DNA of 64,000 nucleotides from Staphylococcus simulans. GTDB lineage: Bacteria; Bacillota; Bacilli; Staphylococcales; Staphylococcaceae. A program made the position numbers and the translations under genes. The stretch is taken from NCBI RefSeq assembly GCF_002994445.1, contig NZ_MRZJ01000006.1, positions 1 through 64,000 of the forward strand, given 5' to 3'. Positions 36,688 to 44,131 of this stretch are shown piece after piece. Position 1 is the first letter of the stretch; every line of letters starts with the position of its first letter. The notes under the pieces are model-generated. The model ran no database searches. It saw only the letters and a list, made by a program, of their open reading frames with translations, and was not told where the DNA came from.

Positions 36688-39566
36688 TGCGTATGGAACA
36701 TTTAATTGATGATTTAACCCAATCGCTGCATAAAGGGTTTATTGATCGCTCTCTTATACATCAAGGACATCATGTACCGAAACTGGTACTTAATAATCGA
36801 GAAGAGAACGTTCTAGCAACACTGATTGATGAACTTGAAAAATGTCAGTCGTTTATGATTTCTGTGGCTTTTATTACGCCAAGCGGTCTGCAAAGTCTGA
36901 AGTCGCATTTGTTTGATATGGCACAACGCGGAGTTAAAGGCAAGATATTAACGTCTAACTATTTGGGTTTCAACAGTCCAGAAGTGTATGAAGAGTTGAT
37001 GAAACTCGATAATGTTGAAGTACGTGTGACAGATGTTTCAGGTTTTCATGCGAAAGGTTATATTTTTGATCATGAGGCTTATTCTACATTAGTCGTAGGA
37101 AGTTCGAATTTAACTTCTAATGCTTTAAAGGTCAATTATGAACATAATATTTTATTATCTTCTCATCAAAATGGTGACTTAGTTCATAAAGTGAAAGACC
37201 AATTCAATGGCTTGTGGGAAGAGAGTACGCCTTTAACAGAAACTTGGATTGAAGCATATCGTGACGTCTATCAGCCGCAAATGACTCAACGTTTGTTTGA
37301 AGAAAGTCAGAAACAAACGTTGCTAGAAAATAGAATACACGAAGCGGTTAAAATCGAACCGAATCTGATGCAGGTAGAAGCATTGAAAGGTTTAGATGCA
37401 ATGCGTGCACAAGGAGAAGATAAGGCACTGATTATTTCTGCGACTGGAACAGGTAAGACGATTATGTCTGCGTTAGATGTCCGTGCATTTAAGCCTAAGC
37501 GGTTTTTATTCGTTGTGCATAGTGAAACCATCTTAAACGATGCATTGGCAGCGTATCGCAAAGTATTGGCAGATGAAAATGAAACAGACTTTGCGAAATT
37601 GACAGGGACTGAGAAGCATTTGGATGCGAAGTATTTATTCGCGACAGTTCAAACAATGTCTAAACCTGACATCTATCAACAGTTTGACCCCACAACCTTT
37701 GATTACATTGTCTTTGATGAAGCACACCGTTCAGCAGCTGCTACGTATCAACGAATTTTCCATTATTTCACACCGAAGTTTATGTTAGGTATGACAGCGA
37801 CACCTGAACGAAGCGATGATTTAAGTGTCTTTGCGCAATTTAATCATAATGTTGCGTATGAAATTAGGCTTCAAAAAGCACTAGAAAGTGAAATTTTATG
37901 TCCATTCCATTATTTTGGTGTTTCAGATTATATTCAAGAAGGCCAAGTTGTGAGTGATAATACGAAAGATTTAAAGCTGTTAGCGTCTGAAGACCGTGTG
38001 AAATATATTTTAGAGAAGACGCATTACTACGGGTATTCTGGTGATACTTTGAAAGGCTTAATCTTTGTCAGCCGCAAAAAAGAAGCAAAAGCTTTAGCAC
38101 AAAAATTAAATGATAAAGGCATACCGACAGAAGCTTTAACCGGTTCAGATTCTCAAAAACATCGTAATGCAGTGATTCAGCAATTAAGAGATGGAAGCTT
38201 GAATTACATTATTACCGTAGATTTGTTTAACGAAGGGATCGATATTCCTGAAATCAACCAAGTCGTGATGTTGCGGAGTACGCAATCGAGTATTATCTTT
38301 GTACAACAATTAGGACGCGGTCTGCGCAAGAGTGCGAATAAAGATTTTGTGACAGTCATTGATTTCATTGGAAACTATAAGAATAACTATATGATTCCGA
38401 TAGCACTGTCAGGTGACCATTCCCATAATAAAGATAGTTATCGAAAATTCATTTCAGACTATGCACCGTTAAAAGGTGTTTCAACAATTAATTTTGAAGA
38501 AGTTGCTCAAAAGAGAATTTTTGATTCTATTCAAAGTGCGACTTTGAATGATAAACGTATTATTTTTAAAGCATTTAAAGAAGTGAAAGCACGTATCGGT
38601 CGAACACCTGAATTAATGGATTTCATTCATCAACACTCGATTGATCCGCAAGTGATTTTATCTAAGTATAAAAATTATGAAGAATTTCTAATAGAGAAAA
38701 CAGATATTACTGAACATATCTCTGAAAATGCCTTTAAGAATCTAACTTTCATCTCTCGAGAGATCGCAAAAGGTTTAAAGCATACAGATTATGTGACGCT
38801 AGAACTGTTAATGAAACAAGATGAAACCTTTGAGCAATTAGTAGATAAGCTGCGTCAAAGCGATAGCGAGGTTGAACCAGCGGATGTACGTACCAGCCTA
38901 AAAATACTTGACGAAACGTATTTCAGTGAAAATATTGATGAGAGATATGGTACTCCCTTGGTAGAATGGGATAAAGAAAGCAACCGAATTAAACTCACGG
39001 AACAGTTTAAAACAAACTTAGGCAATGAAGCCTTCCATCGTCATGTGGAAGATTTAATTGCCTTAGCAAAATATAATCATGAACATGTTTATCGCAATCA
39101 AAATAAGCTGCTTCTATATGAACGTTATTCCAGACAAGATTTTGTAAAAATTATGAATTGGGATATAGATGAATCATCGGTCATTAACGGCTATAGATTA
39201 AAGCATCAAACATTACCAATCTTCATTACTTATCACAAACGTGAAGGTATCAGCGACAATATAGCGTATGGAGATAAATTCGTTAATCAAAATGAATTGA
39301 AATGGTTCACGAGTACACAAAGAAAAATAGACAATAATGAAGTTCAAAATGTGATGGCGCATCAAGCATTAAACGCACCGATGTATTTGTTTGTAAAGAA
39401 AGAAGATGGTGAACAAAAGTACTTTTATTATTTAGGCAAAGCACGCTTTATGCCAGGTACTGAAGCACAAACAAAAATGCCGAATGGAAATAGTGTGGTC
39501 ACCATGCATTTAGCTTTAGACACACCTGTTAGAGATGATATTTACCGTTATTTAGTTGAAAAATAA
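36687..39566 (+). CDS. PLD-nuclease / SF2 helicase / DUF3427 protein
   Basis: 959 residues. Residues about 45-175 form a phospholipase-D-like domain with an HxK motif (GFHAKGYIFDHEAYSTLVVGSSNLTSNAL). The DEAD/DEAH helicase core follows: Walker A GTGKT with K257, DEAH at 344-347, motif III as GMTATPERSDD, and the helicase C domain with ITVDLFNEGIDIP and QQLGRGLRK. The C-terminal third is a DUF3427-type region ending in a small beta-rich domain. The architecture suggests DNA cleavage or remodelling coupled to ATP-driven translocation; repair and phage-defence roles are both possible and undecided. The one-base overlap with the Nudix gene implies co-expression, and a strong terminator follows. 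Confidence 0.9.
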   Translation: MRMEHLIDDLTQSLHKGFIDRSLIHQGHHVPKLVLNNREENVLATLIDELEKCQSFMISVAFITPSGLQSLKSHLFDMAQRGVKGKILTSNYLGFNSPEVYEELMKLDNVEVRVTDVSGFHAKGYIFDHEAYSTLVVGSSNLTSNALKVNYEHNILLSSHQNGDLVHKVKDQFNGLWEESTPLTETWIEAYRDVYQPQMTQRLFEESQKQTLLENRIHEAVKIEPNLMQVEALKGLDAMRAQGEDKALIISATGTGKTIMSALDVRAFKPKRFLFVVHSETILNDALAAYRKVLADENETDFAKLTGTEKHLDAKYLFATVQTMSKPDIYQQFDPTTFDYIVFDEAHRSAAATYQRIFHYFTPKFMLGMTATPERSDDLSVFAQFNHNVAYEIRLQKALESEILCPFHYFGVSDYIQEGQVVSDNTKDLKLLASEDRVKYILEKTHYYGYSGDTLKGLIFVSRKKEAKALAQKLNDKGIPTEALTGSDSQKHRNAVIQQLRDGSLNYIITVDLFNEGIDIPEINQVVMLRSTQSSIIFVQQLGRGLRKSANKDFVTVIDFIGNYKNNYMIPIALSGDHSHNKDSYRKFISDYAPLKGVSTINFEEVAQKRIFDSIQSATLNDKRIIFKAFKEVKARIGRTPELMDFIHQHSIDPQVILSKYKNYEEFLIEKTDITEHISENAFKNLTFISREIAKGLKHTDYVTLELLMKQDETFEQLVDKLRQSDSEVEPADVRTSLKILDETYFSENIDERYGTPLVEWDKESNRIKLTEQFKTNLGNEAFHRHVEDLIALAKYNHEHVYRNQNKLLLYERYSRQDFVKIMNWDIDESSVINGYRLKHQTLPIFITYHKREGISDNIAYGDKFVNQNELKWFTSTQRKIDNNEVQNVMAHQALNAPMYLFVKKEDGEQKYFYYLGKARFMPGTEAQTKMPNGNSVVTMHLALDTPVRDDIYRYLVEK

Positions 39567-39572
39567 ATGAAC

Positions 39573-39622
39573 AAAGCCCGAGAGTACGAAATAATTTTTT
39601 ATTTTGTATCTCGGGCTTTTTG
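39573..39622 (+). terminator. Terminator of the Nudix-helicase unit
   Basis: Stem AAAGCCCGAGA / TCTCGGGCTTT, extended inward by TACGAAATAA / TATTTTGTA pairing, followed by T residues. Confidence 0.85.
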
Positions 39623-39625
39623 GCA

Positions 39626-39657
39626 TGAAAAAAGCGAACCTCATAGAGAGATTCGCT
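39626..39657 (-). terminator. Terminator of the aldolase gene
   Basis: On the minus strand, AGCGAATCTC pairs with GAGGTTCGCT (short mismatch) and is followed by TTTTTTC. Confidence 0.75.
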
Positions 39658-39675
39658 AAAACAGTCTAACTGTTA

Positions 39676-40566
39676 TTATGCTTTGTTTACAGATGCATCA
39701 AAGATTGAATCGATTGCATCTTGTAATTTACTGTTGAATTCTTCGTCTGATTGTTTAACGTTCAAGTCAGTAACTAACGCACGAGAGAAGCTTGCGATTA
39801 ATCCGTCATTTTGTTTCAAGATTTTGTTTGCTTCTTCACGGCTGTATCCGCCAGATAATGCAACAACGCGTACCACTTGAGGGTGGTCGATAAGTGCTTT
39901 GTAAGTGTTGGCTTTAGTAGGAATTGTTAATTTCAACATTACGAATTCGTCTTTGCTTAAGTTATCTAATTCTGCTTTGATAGCTTCTGCTAAGTTCGCT
40001 TCGATAGCTTCTTTGTCTTTTGAATGAATGTTGACTTCTGGTTCAATGATAGGTACTAAACCAGCCGCAATGATTTCTTTTGCAACTTCGAATTGTTGTT
40101 TAACAACTTTTTCGATACCTTCTTTGTTGTTTTCTAAAATGTTAGAACGCATTTTAGTACCGAAGATATGACGTTCGTTCGCACGTTTCAATAATTTGTC
40201 TAAGTCAGGAATAGGTTTCATGACTTGAACGCCTTCGCTTTCTTCAGCTAAACCTTTGTCGACTTTCAAGAATGGAACAATGCCTTTGCTTGCTAAGAAA
40301 TCGCCTGTGTATTGTCCTTCGATTTCACGATCCATTGTTTGTTCGAATAAGATAGCTCCTAAGATTTTGTCTCCGTTGAAAGCAGGTGAAGTGATGATGC
40401 GTGTACGCATTTCATGTACAAGGTCAAACATTTCGTCGTCGTTTGAGTATTCATTTTCTTCAACGCCATAAGCTTTAAGCGCTTTAGGAGTACTTCCACC
40501 GCTTTGGTCTAATGCTGCGATAAATCCTTTACCATTTTTAATTTTGTCAAATTGTTCTTGGTTCAT
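39676..40566 (-). CDS. fda: Class I fructose-bisphosphate aldolase
   Basis: 296 residues, the exact size of the staphylococcal class I enzyme. The N-terminus has [17 protein letters not shown]; the Schiff-base lysine is K212 in [15 protein letters not shown], and the phosphate-binding end is [17 protein letters not shown]. It cleaves fructose 1,6-bisphosphate into dihydroxyacetone phosphate and glyceraldehyde 3-phosphate without a metal, in the cytoplasm. On the minus strand GAGGAG precedes the ATG. It is monocistronic, with its own terminator, and is divergent from the MOSC gene. Confidence 0.97.
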   Translation of the reverse strand: MNQEQFDKIKNGKGFIAALDQSGGSTPKALKAYGVEENEYSNDDEMFDLVHEMRTRIITSPAFNGDKILGAILFEQTMDREIEGQYTGDFLASKGIVPFLKVDKGLAEESEGVQVMKPIPDLDKLLKRANERHIFGTKMRSNILENNKEGIEKVVKQQFEVAKEIIAAGLVPIIEPEVNIHSKDKEAIEANLAEAIKAELDNLSKDEFVMLKLTIPTKANTYKALIDHPQVVRVVALSGGYSREEANKILKQNDGLIASFSRALVTDLNVKQSDEEFNSKLQDAIDSIFDASVNKA

Positions 40567-40794
40567 TTATTGACACTCCTCTTTTTCGCATTATGCTATA
40601 TCTCTTTCATCTATAGTATGGTAAAAATCAGCTGATTTCGCAAATGCTTCAACTCACATTTGAAAAATAAATCACAAAGATACAAATTATCCTAAAATTT
40701 ATAACAAAGAAGGACATAATGCGTCTTAGTTATATTCAATCAGAGTGAAATTAAGTTACAATGAGGACAAGGGAAAGTAGAAAGGGTGAAGCAG

Positions 40795-41496
40795 ATGCGT
40801 ACAATTGAAACTTTGTTTGCAGGCGGTGTTGAAACAGTAGGCCATGCGTATGCTGTGAACAAATTAGAACAACAATGGATGACTGCTGCATTTAAAAAGC
40901 CGATGAAAAATCCAGTGTTTTTGACTCATACTGGATTAGAAGGCGATGATGTCGGAGATAAGAAACATCATGGCGGTCCTGAAAAAGCCTTGTTTGCCTA
41001 TAGTGTAATACATTATGAGAAATGGACAGAAGAATATCCTGATACAACATTCAGCGTCGGAACGAATGGAGAAAATGTATCGGTGTCTGATATGGACGAA
41101 ACTACAGTTTGTATCGGGGACATTTATCGTGTCGGAGAAGCACTCGTACAAGTGTCGCAGCCGCGCAGACCTTGCTGGAAGCCGGGACGACGTGTCGGCT
41201 GGATAGAGTTCGGCAGACGGATTCAAGAGACAGGACGTACAGGCTGGTATTTTCGTGTATTAGAAGAAGGACGTATTCAACAAGGTGATACATTTGAATT
41301 AGTGGAACGGCCTTGCCCAAAATGGTCGATTGCTGAAATGAATGATGTCTTATATCATCACACTGACAATGTGCCTTTAATGCGTCGTTTAATGGAATGC
41401 GAATACACACCAGAATTATGGCAGCACGAATTAAAGCAGCTGATTGAAGGTCAAACTGTGGACCATACACCGAGATTATATGGACCTAACATTTAA
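40795..41496 (+). CDS. MOSC-domain protein, YiiM-like
   Basis: About 233 residues from the ATG at 40795, five bases after AAAGGGTGA (the GTG at 40786 overlaps that site). The MOSC core shows GLEGDDVGDKKHHGGPEKALFAYSVIHYEKW, GTNGENVSVSDMDE and the conserved cysteine in SQPRRPCWKPGRR. MOSC proteins bind molybdenum cofactor or act on sulfur/oxime substrates; YiiM of E. coli reduces 6-hydroxylaminopurine, so a detoxifying role is plausible here. The C-terminal helical stretch is typical of the YiiM subgroup. A strong terminator follows. Confidence 0.88.
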   Translation: MRTIETLFAGGVETVGHAYAVNKLEQQWMTAAFKKPMKNPVFLTHTGLEGDDVGDKKHHGGPEKALFAYSVIHYEKWTEEYPDTTFSVGTNGENVSVSDMDETTVCIGDIYRVGEALVQVSQPRRPCWKPGRRVGWIEFGRRIQETGRTGWYFRVLEEGRIQQGDTFELVERPCPKWSIAEMNDVLYHHTDNVPLMRRLMECEYTPELWQHELKQLIEGQTVDHTPRLYGPNI

Positions 41497-41508
41497 TTGA
41501 TAGACAAT

Positions 41509-41551
41509 AAAAGACACATGCGCCAAAAAATGGTCGCATGTGTCTTTCTTT
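41509..41551 (+). terminator. Terminator of the MOSC gene
   Basis: Thirteen-pair stem AAAGACACATGCG / CGCATGTGTCTTT with a short loop, then CTTTT. Confidence 0.85.
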
Positions 41552-41895
41552 TGCATGTTAAAACCTGTCCGTATCACCGAAAACGAAGGGGAGACAATAG
41601 ACGGTGATACGTGTATGACAGGTTAATGTTGTGATTGGCAGTGATTGGATAGGTTAAAATTATCCAGTGTGGTTTCACGCTAACATCTTCAATCAATCAT
41701 TGGGGTTTAATCTGTGCAACTTTCTTATGCCATTTTTTATGGAACATCGAATGCCATTTCATTGAGGAGGGTTATTGCTCAACGATAGGACGAATGTACC
41801 TGTTTTGTATCAAATATGAGCTTTCTTTTTTGCATAAAATCGGGCTGTGGTATTTTATGCAATGTAATTCGTATCATTGATTTATATGGGTTTTT
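41552..41895. other. Structured intergenic stretch without a recognisable gene
   Basis: No credible ORF. It contains a long two-part inverted repeat (41562-41624: AACCTGTC and TATCACCG pairing with CGGTGATA and GACAGGTT) and a perfect 10-bp stem-loop TGCATAAAAT / ATTTTATGCA (41831-41861) that lacks a T-run on either strand. It could hold a small RNA or regulatory RNA, or be the remnant of a lost gene. Confidence 0.4.
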
Positions 41896-42156
41896 CTAAA
41901 TCATCCAAGGACGGTTATTCGGAACACGCCGTTTCTGCTGGGTTGGGAGTTTATCTTTAGAAACAATTCGCGGTTCCTGACCGGCTTCGATTCTCTTTTT
42001 TAATTTTGAATCAATCTTTGAAGTATGAAATGGGACAAAGACGCGTTTTGCATCTTGATGGCAGTCAGGGCAAACTGCAAAATCATGGTTATCATTCATA
42101 GATTGATTTAAGGTAAATTCTCCGTGATCAGGACATGCATAAGTGTAATTTGGCAT
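41896..42156 (-). CDS. FmdB-like zinc-ribbon protein
   Basis: 86 residues. The N-terminal ribbon reads NYTYACPDHGEFTLNQSM…FAVCPDCHQDAKRVF, with Cys/His pairs (C8-x2-H11 and C29-x2-C32) in place of the usual four cysteines. The basic C-terminal tail ends RRVPNNRPWMI. Homologous FmdB proteins accompany formamidase/acetamidase genes and were proposed to regulate them. It overlaps the upstream amidase stop by one base (TAATG), so it is coupled to it. If the amidase is inactive through its frameshift, this small protein may be left without a partner. Confidence 0.85.
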   Translation of the reverse strand: MPNYTYACPDHGEFTLNQSMNDNHDFAVCPDCHQDAKRVFVPFHTSKIDSKLKKRIEAGQEPRIVSKDKLPTQQKRRVPNNRPWMI

Positions 42157-43350
42157 TACTCATCAGGCTCCAAACTCGGGACGATATCATCTTTAAAGAT
42201 TTCACGCGGGATTGCGATAGTACAACATGCGTTCGGAACGTCAACGATACCAGCAACAGTACCTTGAACGGGAGCAGTTCCTAACAACATGTATGCTTGT
42301 TCGCCTGTAAAGCCGCGTGTCTTCAAGAATTCAATAGCATTTAAGCACGCGTTGCGATATGCAGTATTCGCATCGAGATATTGCTGCTTGCCGCTGAATT
42401 CATCTACCGAAATACCTTCAAATACAATGTAATCTGTGTAATTCGGCATGACTGGTCCAGGTTTGAAAGCTGGGTTTTGTTTGATTTGATATTTTTCCAT
42501 GCCGTTTTTAATCACGTTGACACGTAAATCAATCCATCCCGGCATTTCAATTCCGCCGCAGAATGTGATTTCGCCGTCGCCTTGAGAGAAGTGCAGGTCG
42601 CCTACAGATAATTTCGCGCCTTCAACGAAGACAGGGAAATATACACGCGAACCTTTAGATAAGTTTTTAATATCGCAGTTACCGCCATTTTCTCTTGGTG
42701 GGACGGTTCTTGCGCCTTCTTTAGCAACACGGTCGAAATCTTTACCTTCTAACGTACCAAGCACTACAGCATCTTCTTCCGGTAAGTTGGCTAATACCGG
42801 CTCTCTGTTCGGATCTGTATCTACCAATGCTTGTTCACGTCGGTTCCATTCATCCAACATTTCTTGTGATGGCGCGAACGCCGATTAATCCTGGGTGGAT
42901 TAATCCAACAAATTCTACGCCGGGTACGTGACGACTTGTCGCATAAATACCGTTGAAATCCCAAATGGACTTTTGAGCATTCGGATAATGGTCGACTAAG
43001 AAACTGCCGCCATTCGTTTTATCGAAAATACCGTTAAAGCCCCATTCATGTTCTGGGAATGCGCCGATATCTAAAATATCAACGACTAACAAATCGCCGG
43101 GTTCTACGCCGTTTACATATACGGGACCGCTTAATACATGTACACGGTTTAAATTGACGTATTTGATGTCGCTCGGGTCGTCATTGTTTGAAACTTGACC
43201 ATCGGTCCAGTCCAAACACTCCATACGAAATGACTCTCCTGGCTCAACTGAAAATGCAGCCGGAATATCCGGATGCCATCGGTTGTGTCCGGGATGCGCT
43301 TGCTGATCCATTTTCTTATTCAAATCCACACTAAATAATTTCTTAGGCAT
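42156..43350 (-). pseudogene. fmdA: Formamidase/acetamidase (FmdA/AmdA family) split by a one-base frameshift
   Basis: Two minus-strand frames together cover a standard ~400-residue FmdA/AmdA: 42850-43350 (166 residues, N-terminal part with DLLVVDILDIGAFP and ending IHPGLIGVR) and 42156-42860 (234 residues, starting at MLDEWNRRE and containing EGARTVPPRENGGNCDIKNLSKGSRVYFPV, FSQGDGEITFCGGIEM and DVPNACCTIAIP). The frame changes between GVR and PSQEMLDEWN around 42860-42885, where one extra base in GTTCGCGCCATC would explain it. No other damage is seen, so the lesion is recent, a sequencing error, or phase-variable. Expected activity is hydrolysis of formamide or short amides to ammonia. FmdB lies downstream. 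Confidence 0.85.
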
Positions 43351-43530
43351 ATGCCTACCCCCTTGCCGAAATAATTTGTGACTGAATGATTCTGACTAAA
43401 ATTACTATTCCCAAAAAGTTACATTTTAAACCAAATATTCTGAATTTTTGTAAAAGTTTTTAATGTTTTGTTAAGAACAGGGAGAATATGAAATAATAAA
43501 ACCGAAAATAAAAAGAAGAAGGTGGCCTCA

Positions 43531-43884
43531 TTGAAAAAGGTAATGCGTTATGGTTTAGCATGCTTATTTGGGTTAGCAGGAATCATGCACTTCATACGTT
43601 TAGAAGGTTTTACACGTATTGTGCCGAAGTATTTGCACTTACGCAAAACAGCAGTAGTTGTGACAGGCGTCATCGAGTTATGGATCAGTGCAGTACTTTT
43701 TATCAAACGTCCAAGTCAGAAATTCAAACAAGGCATAAATGCCTTTTTGCTTGCGGTCTTTCCGGCTAACATCTATATGGCACGCAAACAATTACCGCTA
43801 GGGAATATACAGCCGCCCAAATGGGCACTTTATAGTCGTTTGCCGTTACAATTTATTTTAATGGCAATGATTCGCAAACTATAA
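43531..43884 (+). CDS. DoxX-like small membrane protein
   Basis: About 118 residues with four predicted membrane segments. The pattern LACLFGLAGIMHFIRLEGFTRIVPKYL followed by VVTGVIELWISAVLF and ANIYMARKQLP fits the DoxX/DoxD-like family of small quinone- or redox-associated membrane proteins of unsettled function. The TTG at 43531 lies five bases after GAAGGTGG and is a better start than the GTG at 43522, which is inside that site. It is monocistronic and followed by a terminator. Confidence 0.8.
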   Translation: MKKVMRYGLACLFGLAGIMHFIRLEGFTRIVPKYLHLRKTAVVVTGVIELWISAVLFIKRPSQKFKQGINAFLLAVFPANIYMARKQLPLGNIQPPKWALYSRLPLQFILMAMIRKL

Positions 43885-43890
43885 ATCAGG

Positions 43891-43925
43891 CTTCATCTTG
43901 CTTAAGTGCAGGATGAAGTTTTTTT
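43891..43925 (+). terminator. Terminator of the DoxX-like gene
   Basis: Stem CTTCATCTTGC / GCAGGATGAAG with loop TTAAGT and a T-run. Confidence 0.85.
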
Positions 43926-43940
43926 ATATTGTAATTTTTC

Positions 43941-43954
43941 AGAATACGCTTACA
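43941..43954 (+). promoter_or_regulatory. Possible degenerate cre site upstream of adhE
   Basis: AGAATACGCTTACA matches the CcpA consensus TGWAANCGNTNWCA at all but two positions. It lies about 180 bases before the adhE start. Confidence 0.3.
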
Positions 43955-44073
43955 TATACATGGTTACTAATCTCAAGGGTTTTTCATAAAATGACATGTT
44001 CACAAAAGTGTTGGAAATTGAAAGAAAATAAATAGAATTTCATTTACTATTTGCAGAAAGTAAGCTATTATGT

Positions 44074-44091
44074 TTGTGAAATAATTCACAA
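44074..44091 (+). promoter_or_regulatory. Rex operator upstream of adhE
   Basis: TTGTGAAATAATTCACAA has perfect TTGTGA/TCACAA arms and the AT-rich centre of the Rex box. It lies 40 bases before the ATG at 44132. Rex represses fermentation genes and is released by high NADH, so adhE should be induced when oxygen or other acceptors are lacking. Confidence 0.85.
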
Positions 44092-44131
44092 ATTAAAAGC
44101 AAGCGGATTTGAACTTTGAGGAGGAATCGAA

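Noticed and set aside
41831-41861. Perfect 10-bp stem-loop considered as terminator of the FmdB-like gene
   Set aside because: On the minus strand it is followed by an A-run rather than T, so it is not a standard terminator; kept only as part of the structured-region finding.
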